Counted from the first letter of the stretch, positions 9,318 to 18,983 are shown. The stretch: DNA of 64,000 nucleotides from Alphaproteobacteria bacterium (GCA_019137195.1 JAGVSR010000064.1:47624-111623), one strand, 5' to 3'. Numbers and translations are program-made. The notes: a model not told the origin generated them from the sequence alone.

Positions 9318-9551
9318 TCAGCCTCTCCGCGGCCAGAGGAGCACGAGCGCTAGGAGCAGGGAGACCACGGTGAGGCAGCCCCAAACGTCGCCAGCCTGCT
9401 CGAGGTAGACCTGCTCGGTTGCGCTGTCCCAGCAGCGCCCCTCCTCGTTGAAGCAATCCCGCCATAGCCAATAGCGGTCATAAAAGGCGTAGGCGGCCAG
9501 CGCCGCCAGCGTGAGGCTCAGGAGGCCAGCGAGGTTGCGAAGGTAGCGCAT
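9318..9551 (-). CDS. Small two-helix membrane protein, unknown
   Basis: A 77-residue protein with two hydrophobic helices (about 5-25, LAGLLSLTLAALAAYAFY, and 55-73, WGCLTVVSLLLALVLL) and a short loop between them containing two Cys (DCFNEEGRCW) that could form a disulfide if the loop faces the periplasm. Composition is that of a real membrane protein and unlike a shadow frame. It lies alone between mutM and typA on the opposite strand. I do not recognise a family. Confidence 0.6.
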   Translation of the reverse strand: MRYLRNLAGLLSLTLAALAAYAFYDRYWLWRDCFNEEGRCWDSATEQVYLEQAGDVWGCLTVVSLLLALVLLWPRRG

Positions 9552-9752
9552 CAGGGTGCCGAAGTCCGCGACACCCCTTGGTGCCGTAGCTTTCCGGCCG
9601 AAATTTGCCTTATCTTTCCACGGCGGAGGCCCCCGCTGGCGGGAGGCCGGCCGATGTGCTACGCCGCGCGCACGTTTTGCGCCGCAGCATGGTGCCGGGC
9701 CGAGGTAGGGCCGGGCTCTTTGCGGCCGTCACCCCCGGACAAGAAGACTTCC

Positions 9753-11591
9753 ATGAATCTCCGTAACATCGCCATCATTGCCCACGTCGATCACGGCAAG
9801 ACGACTCTCGTCGACGAGCTGCTCAAACAGTCGGGCGCCTTCCGCGACAACCAGAAGGTCGCCGAGCGGGCAATGGACAGCAACGACCTCGAGCGCGAGC
9901 GCGGCATCACCATTCTCGCCAAATGCACGAGCGTGGTGTGGAAGGATACCCGCATCAACATCGTCGACACGCCGGGCCATGCCGACTTCGGCGGCGAGGT
10001 GGAGCGCATCCTCAATATGGTCGACGGCGTCGTCGTGCTGGTCGACGCCTCCGAGGGACCGCTGCCGCAAACCAAGTTCGTGGTGTCGAAGGCTTTGAAG
10101 CGCGGCATCCGGCCGATCGTCGCCATCAACAAGATCGACCGTCCCGACGAGCGCCACCTCGACGTTCTGAACGAGGTCTTCGACCTCTTCGCGAACCTCG
10201 ACGCCACCGACGAGCAGCTCGACTTTCCGGTGCTCTACGGCTCCGGGCGCAACGGCTGGATGGCGCTCGATCCTGCGGGTCCGAAGGACGACCTCGCGCC
10301 GATGTTCGACCTCATCGTCCGGCACGTGCCGCCGCCGGTTGTTGAGGAGGGGCCGGCGCGCATGCTGGCGACGACGCTCGAAGCCGACAGCTTCCTCGGG
10401 CGCATCCTCACGGGGCGCATCACGTCGGGAACCATCAAACCGAACCAGCCGTTGAAGGCACTGTCGCGTGACGGCAAGCTGATCGAGAATTTCCGCGTGA
10501 CGAAAGTGCTCGCGTTCCGCGGCCTCGACCGGGTTCCGGTCGATCAGGCCGAGGCGGGGGAGATCGTGGCCATTGCCGGCATGAGCGATGCGACCGTCGC
10601 CGACACGCTGTGCGATCCCTCGGTCGAGATGCCGCTGCCGGCGCAGCCGATCGATCCGCCGACGCTCTCCATGACGTTCCGCATCAACGACGGGCCGTTC
10701 GCGGGCCAGGAGGGCGACAAGGTGCAGAGCCGCGTCATTCGCGACCGGCTCATGCGCGAAGCCGAGCGCAACATCGCCATCCGGGTGACGGACTCGGTCG
10801 ACGGCGCGGAGAGCTTCGACGTGGCGGGGCGCGGAGAGTTGCAGCTTGCGATCCTGATCGAGAACATGCGCCGCGAGGGCTTCGAGCTCACGGTGTCGCG
10901 GCCGAAGGTCGTGCTCCGCACCGATCCCGATACGGGCCAGAAGCTCGAGCCGATCGAGGAGGTCATCATCGACGTCGACGAGGGGCACACGGGCGTCGTG
11001 GTGCAGAAGCTTTCCGAACGGAAGGGCGAGCTCATGGAGATGCGCCCGTCGGGCGGCGGGCGCACGCGCATGGTGTTCCACGTGCCGACCCGGAGCCTTT
11101 TGGGCTATCAGAGCGAGCTTCTTTCGGATACGCGCGGCACGGCGGTGATGAACAAGCTGTTCCACGCCTATCAGCCCTACAAGGGCGACATCGCCGGACG
11201 GCGCACGGGCGTCTTGATCTCGAACTCGGACGGGGAGGCGGCGGCCTACGCCATCTTCAACCTGCAGGATCGCGGCCCATTCTTCATCGGCCCGCAGACG
11301 CGTGTCTACATCGGCATGATCGTCGGCGAGCACACGCGCGACAACGATCTCGAGGTCAACGTCGTCAAGGGCAAGAAGCTTACCAACGTGCGCGCGTCCG
11401 GCAAGGACGATGCGGTCCTGCTGACGCCGCCGATCAAGCTCACGCTCGAGAAGGCGATGAGCTACATCACCGACGAGGAGCTCGTTGAGGTGACGCCCGA
11501 GAACATCCGGCTCCGGAAGCGCTGGCTCGATCCCAACGAGCGCAAGAAGCAGGAGAGGAAGCGCGAGGCGGAGCGCGAGAGCGCGGCGTAG
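9753..11591 (+). CDS. typA: Translational GTPase TypA/BipA
   Basis: Ribosome-associated GTPase of the elongation-factor superfamily, linked to stress and cold adaptation and to 50S assembly. The 612-residue protein begins MNLRNIAIIAHVDHGKTTLV, with the P-loop AHVDHGKT, switch II DTPGHADF and the NKID guanine-specificity motif. EF-G-like domains III and V follow, then the TypA C-terminal domain with SDGEAAAYAIFNLQDRG and RGTAVMN. The frame is open 99 bp further upstream, but the ATG at 9753 fits the family N-terminus and has AAGAAG about 6 nt before it. Confidence 0.97.
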   Translation: MNLRNIAIIAHVDHGKTTLVDELLKQSGAFRDNQKVAERAMDSNDLERERGITILAKCTSVVWKDTRINIVDTPGHADFGGEVERILNMVDGVVVLVDASEGPLPQTKFVVSKALKRGIRPIVAINKIDRPDERHLDVLNEVFDLFANLDATDEQLDFPVLYGSGRNGWMALDPAGPKDDLAPMFDLIVRHVPPPVVEEGPARMLATTLEADSFLGRILTGRITSGTIKPNQPLKALSRDGKLIENFRVTKVLAFRGLDRVPVDQAEAGEIVAIAGMSDATVADTLCDPSVEMPLPAQPIDPPTLSMTFRINDGPFAGQEGDKVQSRVIRDRLMREAERNIAIRVTDSVDGAESFDVAGRGELQLAILIENMRREGFELTVSRPKVVLRTDPDTGQKLEPIEEVIIDVDEGHTGVVVQKLSERKGELMEMRPSGGGRTRMVFHVPTRSLLGYQSELLSDTRGTAVMNKLFHAYQPYKGDIAGRRTGVLISNSDGEAAAYAIFNLQDRGPFFIGPQTRVYIGMIVGEHTRDNDLEVNVVKGKKLTNVRASGKDDAVLLTPPIKLTLEKAMSYITDEELVEVTPENIRLRKRWLDPNERKKQERKREAERESAA

Positions 11592-11602
11592 GGGCTGGTC
11601 TC

Positions 11603-11620
11603 TTCCCCCGCTCGCGGGAA
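11603..11620. repeat. Dispersed C-rich/G-rich palindromic element, copy 2
   Basis: TTCCC and GGGAA arms around CCGCTCGC, directly after the typA stop codon, followed by AGGGTCGGGGTCAGGG. On the minus strand the frame reads LTLTPTLSRERGK, the hallmark translation of a widespread intergenic repeat. Without a T-tract its role as terminator is uncertain. Confidence 0.55.
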
Positions 11621-11718
11621 AGGGTCGGGGTCAGGGTTAGCCGCATGTGCAGCACTTGTTGCCGGCCCTCACCGCAACACACGCCCCATCGCAAGTGTAG
11701 GGCGATGGGGCGAGGGGG

Positions 11719-12501
11719 CTATTGCGCCAGCCGGCCCGCAAAATACGCCAGCGCCTTCTGATATTTCTCGGCCTTGTTCCATTCCTTCAAGGCCGGCTGG
11801 CCGTAGCCGGCGCCATGCTGCCAGCCGTAGCCCTTGAGATAGTTGGCGGTCGAGGCCAGCACATCGGGCACCGAGTGGACGAGATCGCGGCGGCCGTCGC
11901 CGTCCTCGTCGACGGCAAAGCGCAGGTACTTCGAGGCGAGGAACTGGGTCTGGCCGAGCTCGCCTGCCCAGGCGCCGCGCATGGCAGACGCCGGCATCCA
12001 GCCCTTGTCGACGATTTCCATGGCGCTGAGGAGCTCGTTGCTGAAGAACGCGGAGCGGCGGCAATCGTAGGCGAGGGTCGCCAGCGAGCGGAACACGTTC
12101 ATGTTGCCGCGATTGGCGCCGTAGTCCGTCTCCATGGCCCAGATGGCGACCAGGATCTCCTTCTCGACGCCGTACTTTCTCTCGATGCCGTCGAGCAGCG
12201 CCTGATGGCGCTTGAGCTTGGCGCGCGCGCTGCCAATGCGGGGCGAGACGCGCTCAGCAATGAAGCGCTCGACGCTGACCTTGAAATGCTTCTGGTTACG
12301 GTCGAGGCGGATGACGCGGGTGTCATACGAGATGCCCGTGAGCGTCGCGGCGACGGTTTGCGGCGAGATTCCTTTTCCGGCTGCTTCGGTTCGGAAGTCT
12401 CTCAGCCAGGCATCGAAGCCTGCGCCCGAGTTGCCGCACGAGGCGGCAGTCGCCGGGGCGGCGAGGAGGCAGAGGAGGACGACGGCGACGGCAGAGCGCA
12501 T
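11719..12501 (-). CDS. Lytic murein transglycosylase, short MltB-type
   Basis: Periplasmic enzyme cleaving the MurNAc-GlcNAc bond of peptidoglycan with 1,6-anhydro product. The 260-residue protein has a signal peptide (MRSAVAVVLLCLLAAPATAA) and an MltB_2-type catalytic domain: AIWAMETDYGANRG carries the catalytic Glu, with GELGQTQFLASKYLRFAVD and DVLASTANYLKGYGW later. Family members are often about 400 residues with a C-terminal peptidoglycan-binding domain; this one stops after the catalytic domain. The start is chosen for the signal peptide and for GAGAGGAAC shortly before it; the longer upstream frame is not protein-like. Confidence 0.9.
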   Translation of the reverse strand: MRSAVAVVLLCLLAAPATAASCGNSGAGFDAWLRDFRTEAAGKGISPQTVAATLTGISYDTRVIRLDRNQKHFKVSVERFIAERVSPRIGSARAKLKRHQALLDGIERKYGVEKEILVAIWAMETDYGANRGNMNVFRSLATLAYDCRRSAFFSNELLSAMEIVDKGWMPASAMRGAWAGELGQTQFLASKYLRFAVDEDGDGRRDLVHSVPDVLASTANYLKGYGWQHGAGYGQPALKEWNKAEKYQKALAYFAGRLAQ

Positions 12502-12740
12502 GGGCAGGTTCCTCTCCGTTGGTGCGGCCCGTTCGCCATGGGCCGGTCGCGGGCAGCCAAGTTCGCGGCGCTTGGCACCGATGGCAAGTGGAAACCGCGC
12601 CGCTGGCGGCAACCGAAAGCGGCCGGTCGCGAATGCGATTGCCGCGACCGAGGGCAACTCGCGGACGCAACGCCGGGTCCGGCGCAAGACGGCTGGCGAG
12701 GAGGCGAAACGCCTCGGACCTGGGCGCGGCTGCGAGCGCC

Positions 12741-13328
12741 TCAACGACGAACGAGTCTGGCCTGGGCCATGGCCGACAAGGCGCAGATCGAGACGATGAC
12801 GAGACCACCCCACAAGAATACGACGTTGGCGACCCAGTCGGCACGTACCAGGGCGGCTTTGCCGGAGCCGACAAGATACGCGAGGCCGACGACGACGGCG
12901 CCGCCGTGGAGGCCCGTGAGCCAGATCGCGGGTGGCGTTGCGCCGGGCCGGGCAAGACGGGCTGCGTAGCAGGCGAGGCCCGCGGCAAGGATCGCGGCGC
13001 CGAGCCCATACTGACCGTAATGGTACCAGTCGAGGTCCGAGAGGAATTCGGTGCCGAGCAGGACTGCGCCCCCCCACGCGTAGGCGAGCGCCGCGAGCAC
13101 CGTATTGCGCCGGACCGCGTCGACCGGATCGACGGCAGCGACGAGCCTACCAGGTGCCGACCAGTAGCTGTTGTTGATGCGCCAGCCCACAGCCATGACG
13201 GTGGCGGCGAAGACGGCCGCAGCGATCGCGGCGATGGTCCGCGCGCCCGTCATGCCGGCGGCCACGATGGTCGCTGCGGTCAATCCGAGCAAGAGCGCGA
13301 GGACGGGAGCATACGGCTTCAGCGGCAT
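12741..13328 (-). CDS. Integral membrane protein, unknown
   Basis: A 195-residue protein with about six hydrophobic segments, including YAPVLALLLGLTAATIVAAG and TIAAIAAAVFAATVMAVGW near the N-terminus. A WRINNSYWSAPGRL loop follows the second segment. It lies directly downstream of another unknown membrane gene on the same strand, probably as an operon. A GTG at 13361 (4 nt after the upstream stop) is an alternative start; the ATG at 13328 has GGGA about 7 nt before it. No family is recognised. Confidence 0.65.
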   Translation of the reverse strand: MPLKPYAPVLALLLGLTAATIVAAGMTGARTIAAIAAAVFAATVMAVGWRINNSYWSAPGRLVAAVDPVDAVRRNTVLAALAYAWGGAVLLGTEFLSDLDWYHYGQYGLGAAILAAGLACYAARLARPGATPPAIWLTGLHGGAVVVGLAYLVGSGKAALVRADWVANVVFLWGGLVIVSICALSAMAQARLVRR

Positions 13329-13365
13329 GTCGAGTCCCGTCGTGTTTCCGGCCTGATCCACCCGT

Positions 13366-13953
13366 TCAGGCCGCTGGCTGCCTGTCGTTCACGAGCGCAT
13401 GGGCCGTGATGACGGCGATCGCGAGCGCGCCGAAAAAGAAGATGCTGTTGGCGGCCCAGTCCTCGCGGGTGGTGTCGAGGAAACGCTTGTCGGTGTCGAG
13501 GACGAGGCCGATCATGGCGATGACCATGCCCGCGAGCTGGCCCCAGGCGAGATAGCGGGCGAGGGTCAGGATCGTCTCGTCTTCCTTGCCGCTCGCGGCG
13601 TCGTTGTCGATGGTGGCGGCTAGGAAGAGGCAGAGGACGCCGGCCGCCGCCAGGCAGAGGAAGAACTGCCACCACTCGTGCCAGGAGAGAATGAAGAGGT
13701 AGGTGACGAGGAGCCCGAGGCTGCCCCAGATCCAGACCAGCCCCATGTGGCGGGCGGTCGAGGCGCTGATGGTGTTGCGGCCGGCGCCGGAGGCCCGCAG
13801 GCGCGTATTCTCGCGGATTGCGACGACCGCGAGCGAAAGGCTCATCACGGCGCAGATGCTCATGTGCAACACGGGGCTGCCGTAGGCTGCACTCAAGATG
13901 ATGGCGACGACGCCGACGGTCAACGCGAGCATCCAGAAAAACACCTCGGTCAT
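13366..13953 (-). CDS. Integral membrane protein, unknown
   Basis: A 195-residue membrane protein with about six predicted helices (for example MTEVFFWMLALTVGVVAIIL at the start and WQFFLCLAAAGVLCLFLAAT in the middle). The chosen ATG has GGGAGG 7-8 nt upstream. Its size and helix count resemble the following gene, and both contain a W-A-A/V-N-x-I/V-F near the last helices (DWAANSIFFFGAL here, DWVANVVFLWGGL there), so the two are probably paralogues made as a pair. Function is unknown. Confidence 0.7.
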   Translation of the reverse strand: MTEVFFWMLALTVGVVAIILSAAYGSPVLHMSICAVMSLSLAVVAIRENTRLRASGAGRNTISASTARHMGLVWIWGSLGLLVTYLFILSWHEWWQFFLCLAAAGVLCLFLAATIDNDAASGKEDETILTLARYLAWGQLAGMVIAMIGLVLDTDKRFLDTTREDWAANSIFFFGALAIAVITAHALVNDRQPAA

Positions 13954-14121
13954 CGGCTTCCGTCCTCCCTTCGCAGCGTGCTCTGGACCGGCACGGCCGT
14001 CAGCGCACGGCCCTTGCGGCTCGTCGATGCCTTTCAGAGGCAAAGCGACAAGCCCGACGTACGTAGCAGCAGGGATGCCCCATGGCCAGCACCCGCGATG
14101 CGGTGTCCACGGCCTTGGCTC

Positions 14122-15084
14122 TCATTTGAGCCCCGGAATGAGGTCCTTCGGCGCGCCGGTGATCTTGCGGTCGATCGATCCAACCGCCTTCTGGTCCTTG
14201 CCGTCGTAGTCGATCGCGGACAGCACGACGCGGATGGCTTCGAGGCGGGCGCGGCGCTGATCGTTGGCGTGAATGACCGTCCACGGGCTGGTCCCGTTGT
14301 GGGTGGTCTCGAACATGTCGACCTCGGCGGCCGAGTAGTCGTCCCACTTGGCGATGGCGGCGAGGTCGATCTCGGTGATCTTCCACTTCTTGAACGGATC
14401 GTGGCGGCGCTCGTGGAAGCGCTTCAGCTGCATCTCGCGGCCGATGGTGAGGTAGAATTTGAAAAAGCGGATGCCGTCGCGGATCCAGAGCGCCTCGAGG
14501 TCGGGAGCGTCCTTCAGGAAACGCTCGGTCTCTCCAGGGGTGCAGAAGCCCATGACCCGCTCGACGCCGGCGCGGTTGTACCATGAGCGGTCGAAGAGGA
14601 CGATGTCGCTCCGGGTCGGCAGGTGGGCGACGTAGCGTTGGAAGTACCACTGACCACGCTCGATCTCGGAGGGCTTCGAGAGCGCGACCGAGCGGGCGTG
14701 GCGCGGGTTGATGCGCTCGAGGAAGCGCTGGATGCAGCCACCCTTGCCGGAGGCGTCGCGGCCTTCGAAGACGATGGCAACGCGCTCACCCTTCGACTCG
14801 ACGTGGCTCTGCAACTTCAAGAGCTCGAGCTGAAGGGCCAGGAGCTCGTCCTCGTAGTCCTTGCGCTTCAACTTGTCGTCGTAAGGGAATCCTCCCGAGG
14901 CCAAGGCGCGATCCTGGATGTGCTCGGGGAGCTCGGGATCGTCGAGGTCGAAGCCGGGATAGGCGCCAGGGGCGGTGCTCGCAGGGCTTGCGGCGGCGGC
15001 GGGCCGCGATCCCTTTGCGGCCTTGTCGCCCTTTGCGGACCTTTCGCCCTTCTCCGACTTTTCGCTCTTCTCTGCCTTGGCCAT
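14122..15084 (-). CDS. ppk2: Polyphosphate kinase 2
   Basis: Transfers phosphate between inorganic polyphosphate and nucleotides, usually making GTP or ATP from polyP. The 320-residue protein has the PPK2 Walker A FEGRDASGKGG, the lid-region NPRHARSVALSKPSE and the Walker B DRSWYNRAGVERVMGF, then WTVIHANDQRRARL. Residues 1-50 are a low-complexity Lys/Glu/Ser/Ala extension outside the kinase domain. The ATG at 15084 is preceded by GGAGG. It ends about 170 bp from the divided membrane-protein pair and is divergent from the 906-residue gene. Confidence 0.93.
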   Translation of the reverse strand: MAKAEKSEKSEKGERSAKGDKAAKGSRPAAAASPASTAPGAYPGFDLDDPELPEHIQDRALASGGFPYDDKLKRKDYEDELLALQLELLKLQSHVESKGERVAIVFEGRDASGKGGCIQRFLERINPRHARSVALSKPSEIERGQWYFQRYVAHLPTRSDIVLFDRSWYNRAGVERVMGFCTPGETERFLKDAPDLEALWIRDGIRFFKFYLTIGREMQLKRFHERRHDPFKKWKITEIDLAAIAKWDDYSAAEVDMFETTHNGTSPWTVIHANDQRRARLEAIRVVLSAIDYDGKDQKAVGSIDRKITGAPKDLIPGLK

Positions 15085-15369
15085 GGTGCCCGCCTCCGCT
15101 CGATCGTCCGCCGGACGGACCATACACGATCCCCGGCGCGGCCGCGAAAGGTCATCGATCCATGGTGACCGGGGAGCGCCGCAAAGGGCCACCAACCGGC
15201 CGCAACTCCGACAAAAAGCACCCTTAGGCCTCGTTTCGGATCACGGGGGTAGAGAGCCAAGCGAGAAGAGAGTTTCGCGTCGAGCGCCAAGAGCGGATCA
15301 GGGCCCAAGGGTTTCTTGCGGCCTCACAACAACAGCTCGGCGGCGCGCGCCAGATAGGCAGGCCACCCC

Positions 15370-18090
15370 ATGACGAGCCACCTTTACGGTGGAACCGCAC
15401 GGCCGTTTTCACGCGCTGCGGAGCCGGAAGATCCCCTCTCTCATCCCGAGTTCGCCGGTCCGGCCCCGGTGAAGCGCGACTTGAAGAAGCTTTTTCTCGT
15501 GACGGGCCTCGGCGCGCTGTCGTGGGTCGCGACCTACGTCGGCATGCTCGAGCTCATCGAAGCCAACATGGGCGACCTGCCGCTCGTTCACAAAGCCATC
15601 ATCGGCTTCTCGGTCGCCATGCTGATGACGATGATCATCTGGCTCCTCGACCAGATGTTCGCGCCGCACGGGTTGTTGACCAAGCTCACCTACGTCGCGG
15701 GCTACCTGTTCCTCACCATCATCTCGGTCGGCTTCGGATTCGGCTTCTACTGGAAGGTGCTCGAGAGCCGGTCGGAAAGCTCGCGCTCGGCGGAATCGGC
15801 GGTGACGCAGGTGCAGACCTCTCTCCACGCCGCCTCGACGCGGCTCGAGCAGCTCAACGCGACGCTGGTTCAGCTCGCGGCCGTATCAAGCGAGAAGGCG
15901 ACGCTCGAGCGCGACAAGGGCACCTCGTGCCCCAACTCGAAGCCCGGTGACGGACCTCGCCGCAAGATGCGCGACGAGGACGCGGCGCGGTTCTCGTTCG
16001 CCTCGGACTTCGTCAAGGGGCGGGTCGAGGCCGTCAACGCCGACATGGCAGGCCTCAACGCCGACCTTGCAAAGATCGCATCGGCCGACGCCTCGACGTT
16101 CGACGCCAAGTCCGGTACGCGCAACGAGTTCATGAAGGCGTTGTCGCGCAAGCTCGACATGACGGTGACGGGCTTCAACGCATTCCGCACCGATCCGCAA
16201 TTGCGCCAGCTGCGCACCGACCTCGACGAGCGGGCGCTGCGTTCGACCTTCGGCGATCCGAAGTCGGGCGGCTTCGTGTGTCCGGACCCGCAGCTGCAGC
16301 AGGCTCTGAAAGGCGCCGTGCGCGCCATCGACCAGCTGCCCGAGCTCAAGAAGCCCGAGATCGCTGCCGTCGAGGGCTCGGAAGCGACCATCGAAGCGTT
16401 CCGCCGGCTCACGGCAACGTTCTACGGACTGCTCTCGTTCAAGATGCCGCCGTCTGCCGACGAGCTTCGCGAGCTGCAGCAGAAGGCCGTGCAGTCGGTC
16501 GAGGGCGGCGCGGTGCCGAAGGAGCTGTCGCAGGAGGCCGTCGGGCTCTCGAAGCGCGACTACGTTCCGCTCGCCGTCGCCATCTTCGTCGACATCTGTC
16601 TTCTCCTGGTCTCGATCGGGCGGCCGGTGAACCGCCTGCACAGCCTCGTACCCAAGATGCGCGAGGCGGAGCAGGGTCCGGTGATCGAGATCCTGTCGCG
16701 GTTCAAGGACATCCATCGCGACCGCGAGGTGCGGGAGAGCTTCGAGCTGTTCCGGCACGTGGTGTTCGACCTCAACGGCGACTACTACGTTGCCGTGCCG
16801 CTCGATGCGCCGCCGCGCATGAACCCGCAGCAGCGCGAGCAGCTTCGCCTCGAGGCGCAACTTCTCTCCAACCTGTTCGCGAGCTTCGAGAAGGAGCGCA
16901 TCTTCACGCGCACCTGGACGCCCTTCACACGGCGTGTGCAGGCGAAGCTCAGAAAGCAGGGCTCGAAGTTCGCCGAGGCAGAGGCGTTCCGCGTCTACCG
17001 GTTCCGCAAGGGGGCATGGTCCGAGATCATTCTCGGCGCTGTGATGGGCGCGGCGCGCCGGGCCGAGGCCGAGCGCCGCCGTCGCGGAGAGGTGTTTGGG
17101 TCCTCCCTTGCCCCATCCGTCGCCGAGACCTACAGGGTCGAGCCGCCGTTCGTCCGCTCCGAGCCGGTGCGGCCGCCTTACATGGCGCCGCGGCCGGCCA
17201 TCCATCCGGCTTCGCGCACGGCGTCCGTGGCCCAACGCGGGCCGGCGCAGACCCTGTGGGGTGAGACGCCCTATACGGCGGGCTCGTGGCCTCCGGTGGC
17301 GGAGCCAATGCATCCGGGGGCGATGCCTCCGGTGGCCATGGTTCCGGTGCCGCCTCACGACAACGTCGCGCCGTTCCCGGTCCGCGGAACGCCGCGCCGG
17401 GGCGAGCCTCAGGCAGGCGGCGAGCGGTACTCGTCGTTCGGCGCCTACGCCCGCAGCGCGGAGGCCGAGCTGTCGCAGGAGACGACCGGCGCAGAGCCCA
17501 ATTTCGCAGCGCACAACAACAATACGGCGCCGTCCGCACGTCAGGTGGCAGTCAGCGGCGGCGTGGCACCGGCCCCGGGTGGCGCGGGCCCGTCCGGGTC
17601 CGCCGCACAGCCGGCGGGGATCGTCACGCAGCCAGTGGCGGCTCCGGTTGCCGTCGCCTCCGCCGCGGCGGCCGCTGCCGTGGCTCAGGCCGAGCCGGTC
17701 GCCGTGCCGCTGGTCAGCAAGTCCGAGCCGGCCGTCGAGGTGGTGCTTCGCCGCGAGACGGTCAGCATCCCGGTCTCCGAGGCGATGCTCAAGTCGCTTC
17801 CGTCGTTGTTGGCGCGGGCGGCCTCTCAGACCCGTTCGACCGAGGGCGCTGCGGTCGTGTCGACGGCCGGCACGGCGCCGATGATCGCTGCGTCCATTGC
17901 CGAGGAGCCTGTGATCGAGGCTGTCGCCGCCCTTTCCGGCCCCGCCGACGCGGTGCAGCCGGGCACGGCGCTCGTTCTGGCCGGCGAGATGGGCGAGGCC
18001 GGGAACGAGGACACGTTCGAGGCTACCCAGGACTGGAGCGATACGGACGTGACTCTGGTGCGCCGGTTCCGGCCGGAAGCAGCGGAATGA
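15370..18090 (+). CDS. Large membrane/coiled-coil protein, unknown
   Basis: A 906-residue protein. Three hydrophobic helices lie at about 41-60, 76-95 and 103-125. Residues 130-395 are helical and coiled-coil-like with several Cys, presumably on one side of the membrane. A fourth helix is at about 397-418 (YVPLAVAIFVDICLLLVSIG). A basic, structured region follows to about 570 (DIHRDREVRESFELFRHVVF, YRFRKGAWSEIILGAVMGA). Residues 575-800 are Pro/Ala-rich and disordered, and the acidic C-terminus ends ALVLAGEMGEAGNED...RRF. The layout (helices, coil, helix) recalls DUF4407-type proteins, but I cannot confirm that. It is probably linked to the next gene. Confidence 0.75.
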   Translation: MTSHLYGGTARPFSRAAEPEDPLSHPEFAGPAPVKRDLKKLFLVTGLGALSWVATYVGMLELIEANMGDLPLVHKAIIGFSVAMLMTMIIWLLDQMFAPHGLLTKLTYVAGYLFLTIISVGFGFGFYWKVLESRSESSRSAESAVTQVQTSLHAASTRLEQLNATLVQLAAVSSEKATLERDKGTSCPNSKPGDGPRRKMRDEDAARFSFASDFVKGRVEAVNADMAGLNADLAKIASADASTFDAKSGTRNEFMKALSRKLDMTVTGFNAFRTDPQLRQLRTDLDERALRSTFGDPKSGGFVCPDPQLQQALKGAVRAIDQLPELKKPEIAAVEGSEATIEAFRRLTATFYGLLSFKMPPSADELRELQQKAVQSVEGGAVPKELSQEAVGLSKRDYVPLAVAIFVDICLLLVSIGRPVNRLHSLVPKMREAEQGPVIEILSRFKDIHRDREVRESFELFRHVVFDLNGDYYVAVPLDAPPRMNPQQREQLRLEAQLLSNLFASFEKERIFTRTWTPFTRRVQAKLRKQGSKFAEAEAFRVYRFRKGAWSEIILGAVMGAARRAEAERRRRGEVFGSSLAPSVAETYRVEPPFVRSEPVRPPYMAPRPAIHPASRTASVAQRGPAQTLWGETPYTAGSWPPVAEPMHPGAMPPVAMVPVPPHDNVAPFPVRGTPRRGEPQAGGERYSSFGAYARSAEAELSQETTGAEPNFAAHNNNTAPSARQVAVSGGVAPAPGGAGPSGSAAQPAGIVTQPVAAPVAVASAAAAAAVAQAEPVAVPLVSKSEPAVEVVLRRETVSIPVSEAMLKSLPSLLARAASQTRSTEGAAVVSTAGTAPMIAASIAEEPVIEAVAALSGPADAVQPGTALVLAGEMGEAGNEDTFEATQDWSDTDVTLVRRFRPEAAE

Positions 18091-18220
18091 ACCTGCAATC
18101 GATCAATTTCGCGCCATCGATCAACCGTTGTTTAACTCTCTTGGCCGCTTAATGGCAGCAACAAGAAACGTAAGGTGGCACCGGGCCAACCGGGCACCTA
18201 ACGAACAAGGATCAGATAAT

Positions 18221-18829
18221 ATGCGCCCAACCCCCTCCCCCCGCATGAACGTCGTGAGGAAAGAGGAGAAGGAAGCGCGACTCAAGGAATTCATTCTCAA
18301 GAATATTTCCGAGCGGGCCGGTCAGGCGGCCGCGACGGGCTCCGACGCGCGCTATCAGCTGATCGCGCTGTCGGCGGAAAGCCCCGTGGCCAAGGCTCTG
18401 GCCAGCCTCAAGGACGAGTTGAGTGCGGCCGGGATCGGCGTCGACATGCTGGTCGTACGCACCGGCGCCGTTTCGGGATGTGGCTCGGCGATCACCGCCG
18501 ACGGCCACAACAGCCTGCGCTCGCTCGCCGATGCGCGCCTGCTCGACGCGCATGAGCAACTCGTGCTCGGCGCCGAGACGGTGTGGATCGGCGACTGCAT
18601 GCGGCGCGATCCTGCCAAACGGGATGCCTACGAATGCTATGCCGAGGGCTCGGTGGAGATCGCAGCCTGGGCGCTGCGTTCATTCGAGCGCTTGTGGGCG
18701 CAGGCGGAACCGGCCGTGATCTCGACCGAGGCCCAGCCGCAGCAGCCCGCGCTGCCGATGAGCGTGCTCGATCCGCTGCTCGCGGCCATCAGCGACGCGC
18801 AGCCGGTGCTGGCCGCAACGCGCCACTGA
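18221..18829 (+). CDS. Soluble alpha/beta protein, unknown
   Basis: A 202-residue protein without signal or membrane segments. A basic helical N-terminus (RKEEKEARLKEFILKNISER) precedes an alpha/beta core (RYQLIALSAES, VDMLVVRTGAVSGCGSAIT, LRSLADARLLDAHEQLVLGA, VWIGDCMRRDP). The order of strands and the late G-S plus helix loosely recall one half of a phospholipase-D-like fold, but no HxK motif is present. AAGGA lies 9 nt before the ATG. It follows the 906-residue gene by 130 bp, which includes an AT-rich stretch that could hold its own promoter. Confidence 0.7.
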   Translation: MRPTPSPRMNVVRKEEKEARLKEFILKNISERAGQAAATGSDARYQLIALSAESPVAKALASLKDELSAAGIGVDMLVVRTGAVSGCGSAITADGHNSLRSLADARLLDAHEQLVLGAETVWIGDCMRRDPAKRDAYECYAEGSVEIAAWALRSFERLWAQAEPAVISTEAQPQQPALPMSVLDPLLAAISDAQPVLAATRH

Positions 18830-18983
18830 CGCTCGCTGCCGCCGGCGCCCGTTGCTCGCCGCCTCTGCGAGGTGTCCGTGGCCGGACGGCCTCGAAACCA
18901 AGGGTGAACGGCTATCGGGATTGTAACGTTGCCCGGCGGTGCCGCCATGGTAGGCTTTGCCCGACCACGGCGGCCCGAGGACC

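Noticed and set aside
9729..11333. A 534-codon open frame antisense to typA
   Set aside because: Its translation is a low-complexity mix of Arg, His and Asp, whereas the opposite frame is a full-length TypA with every GTPase motif.
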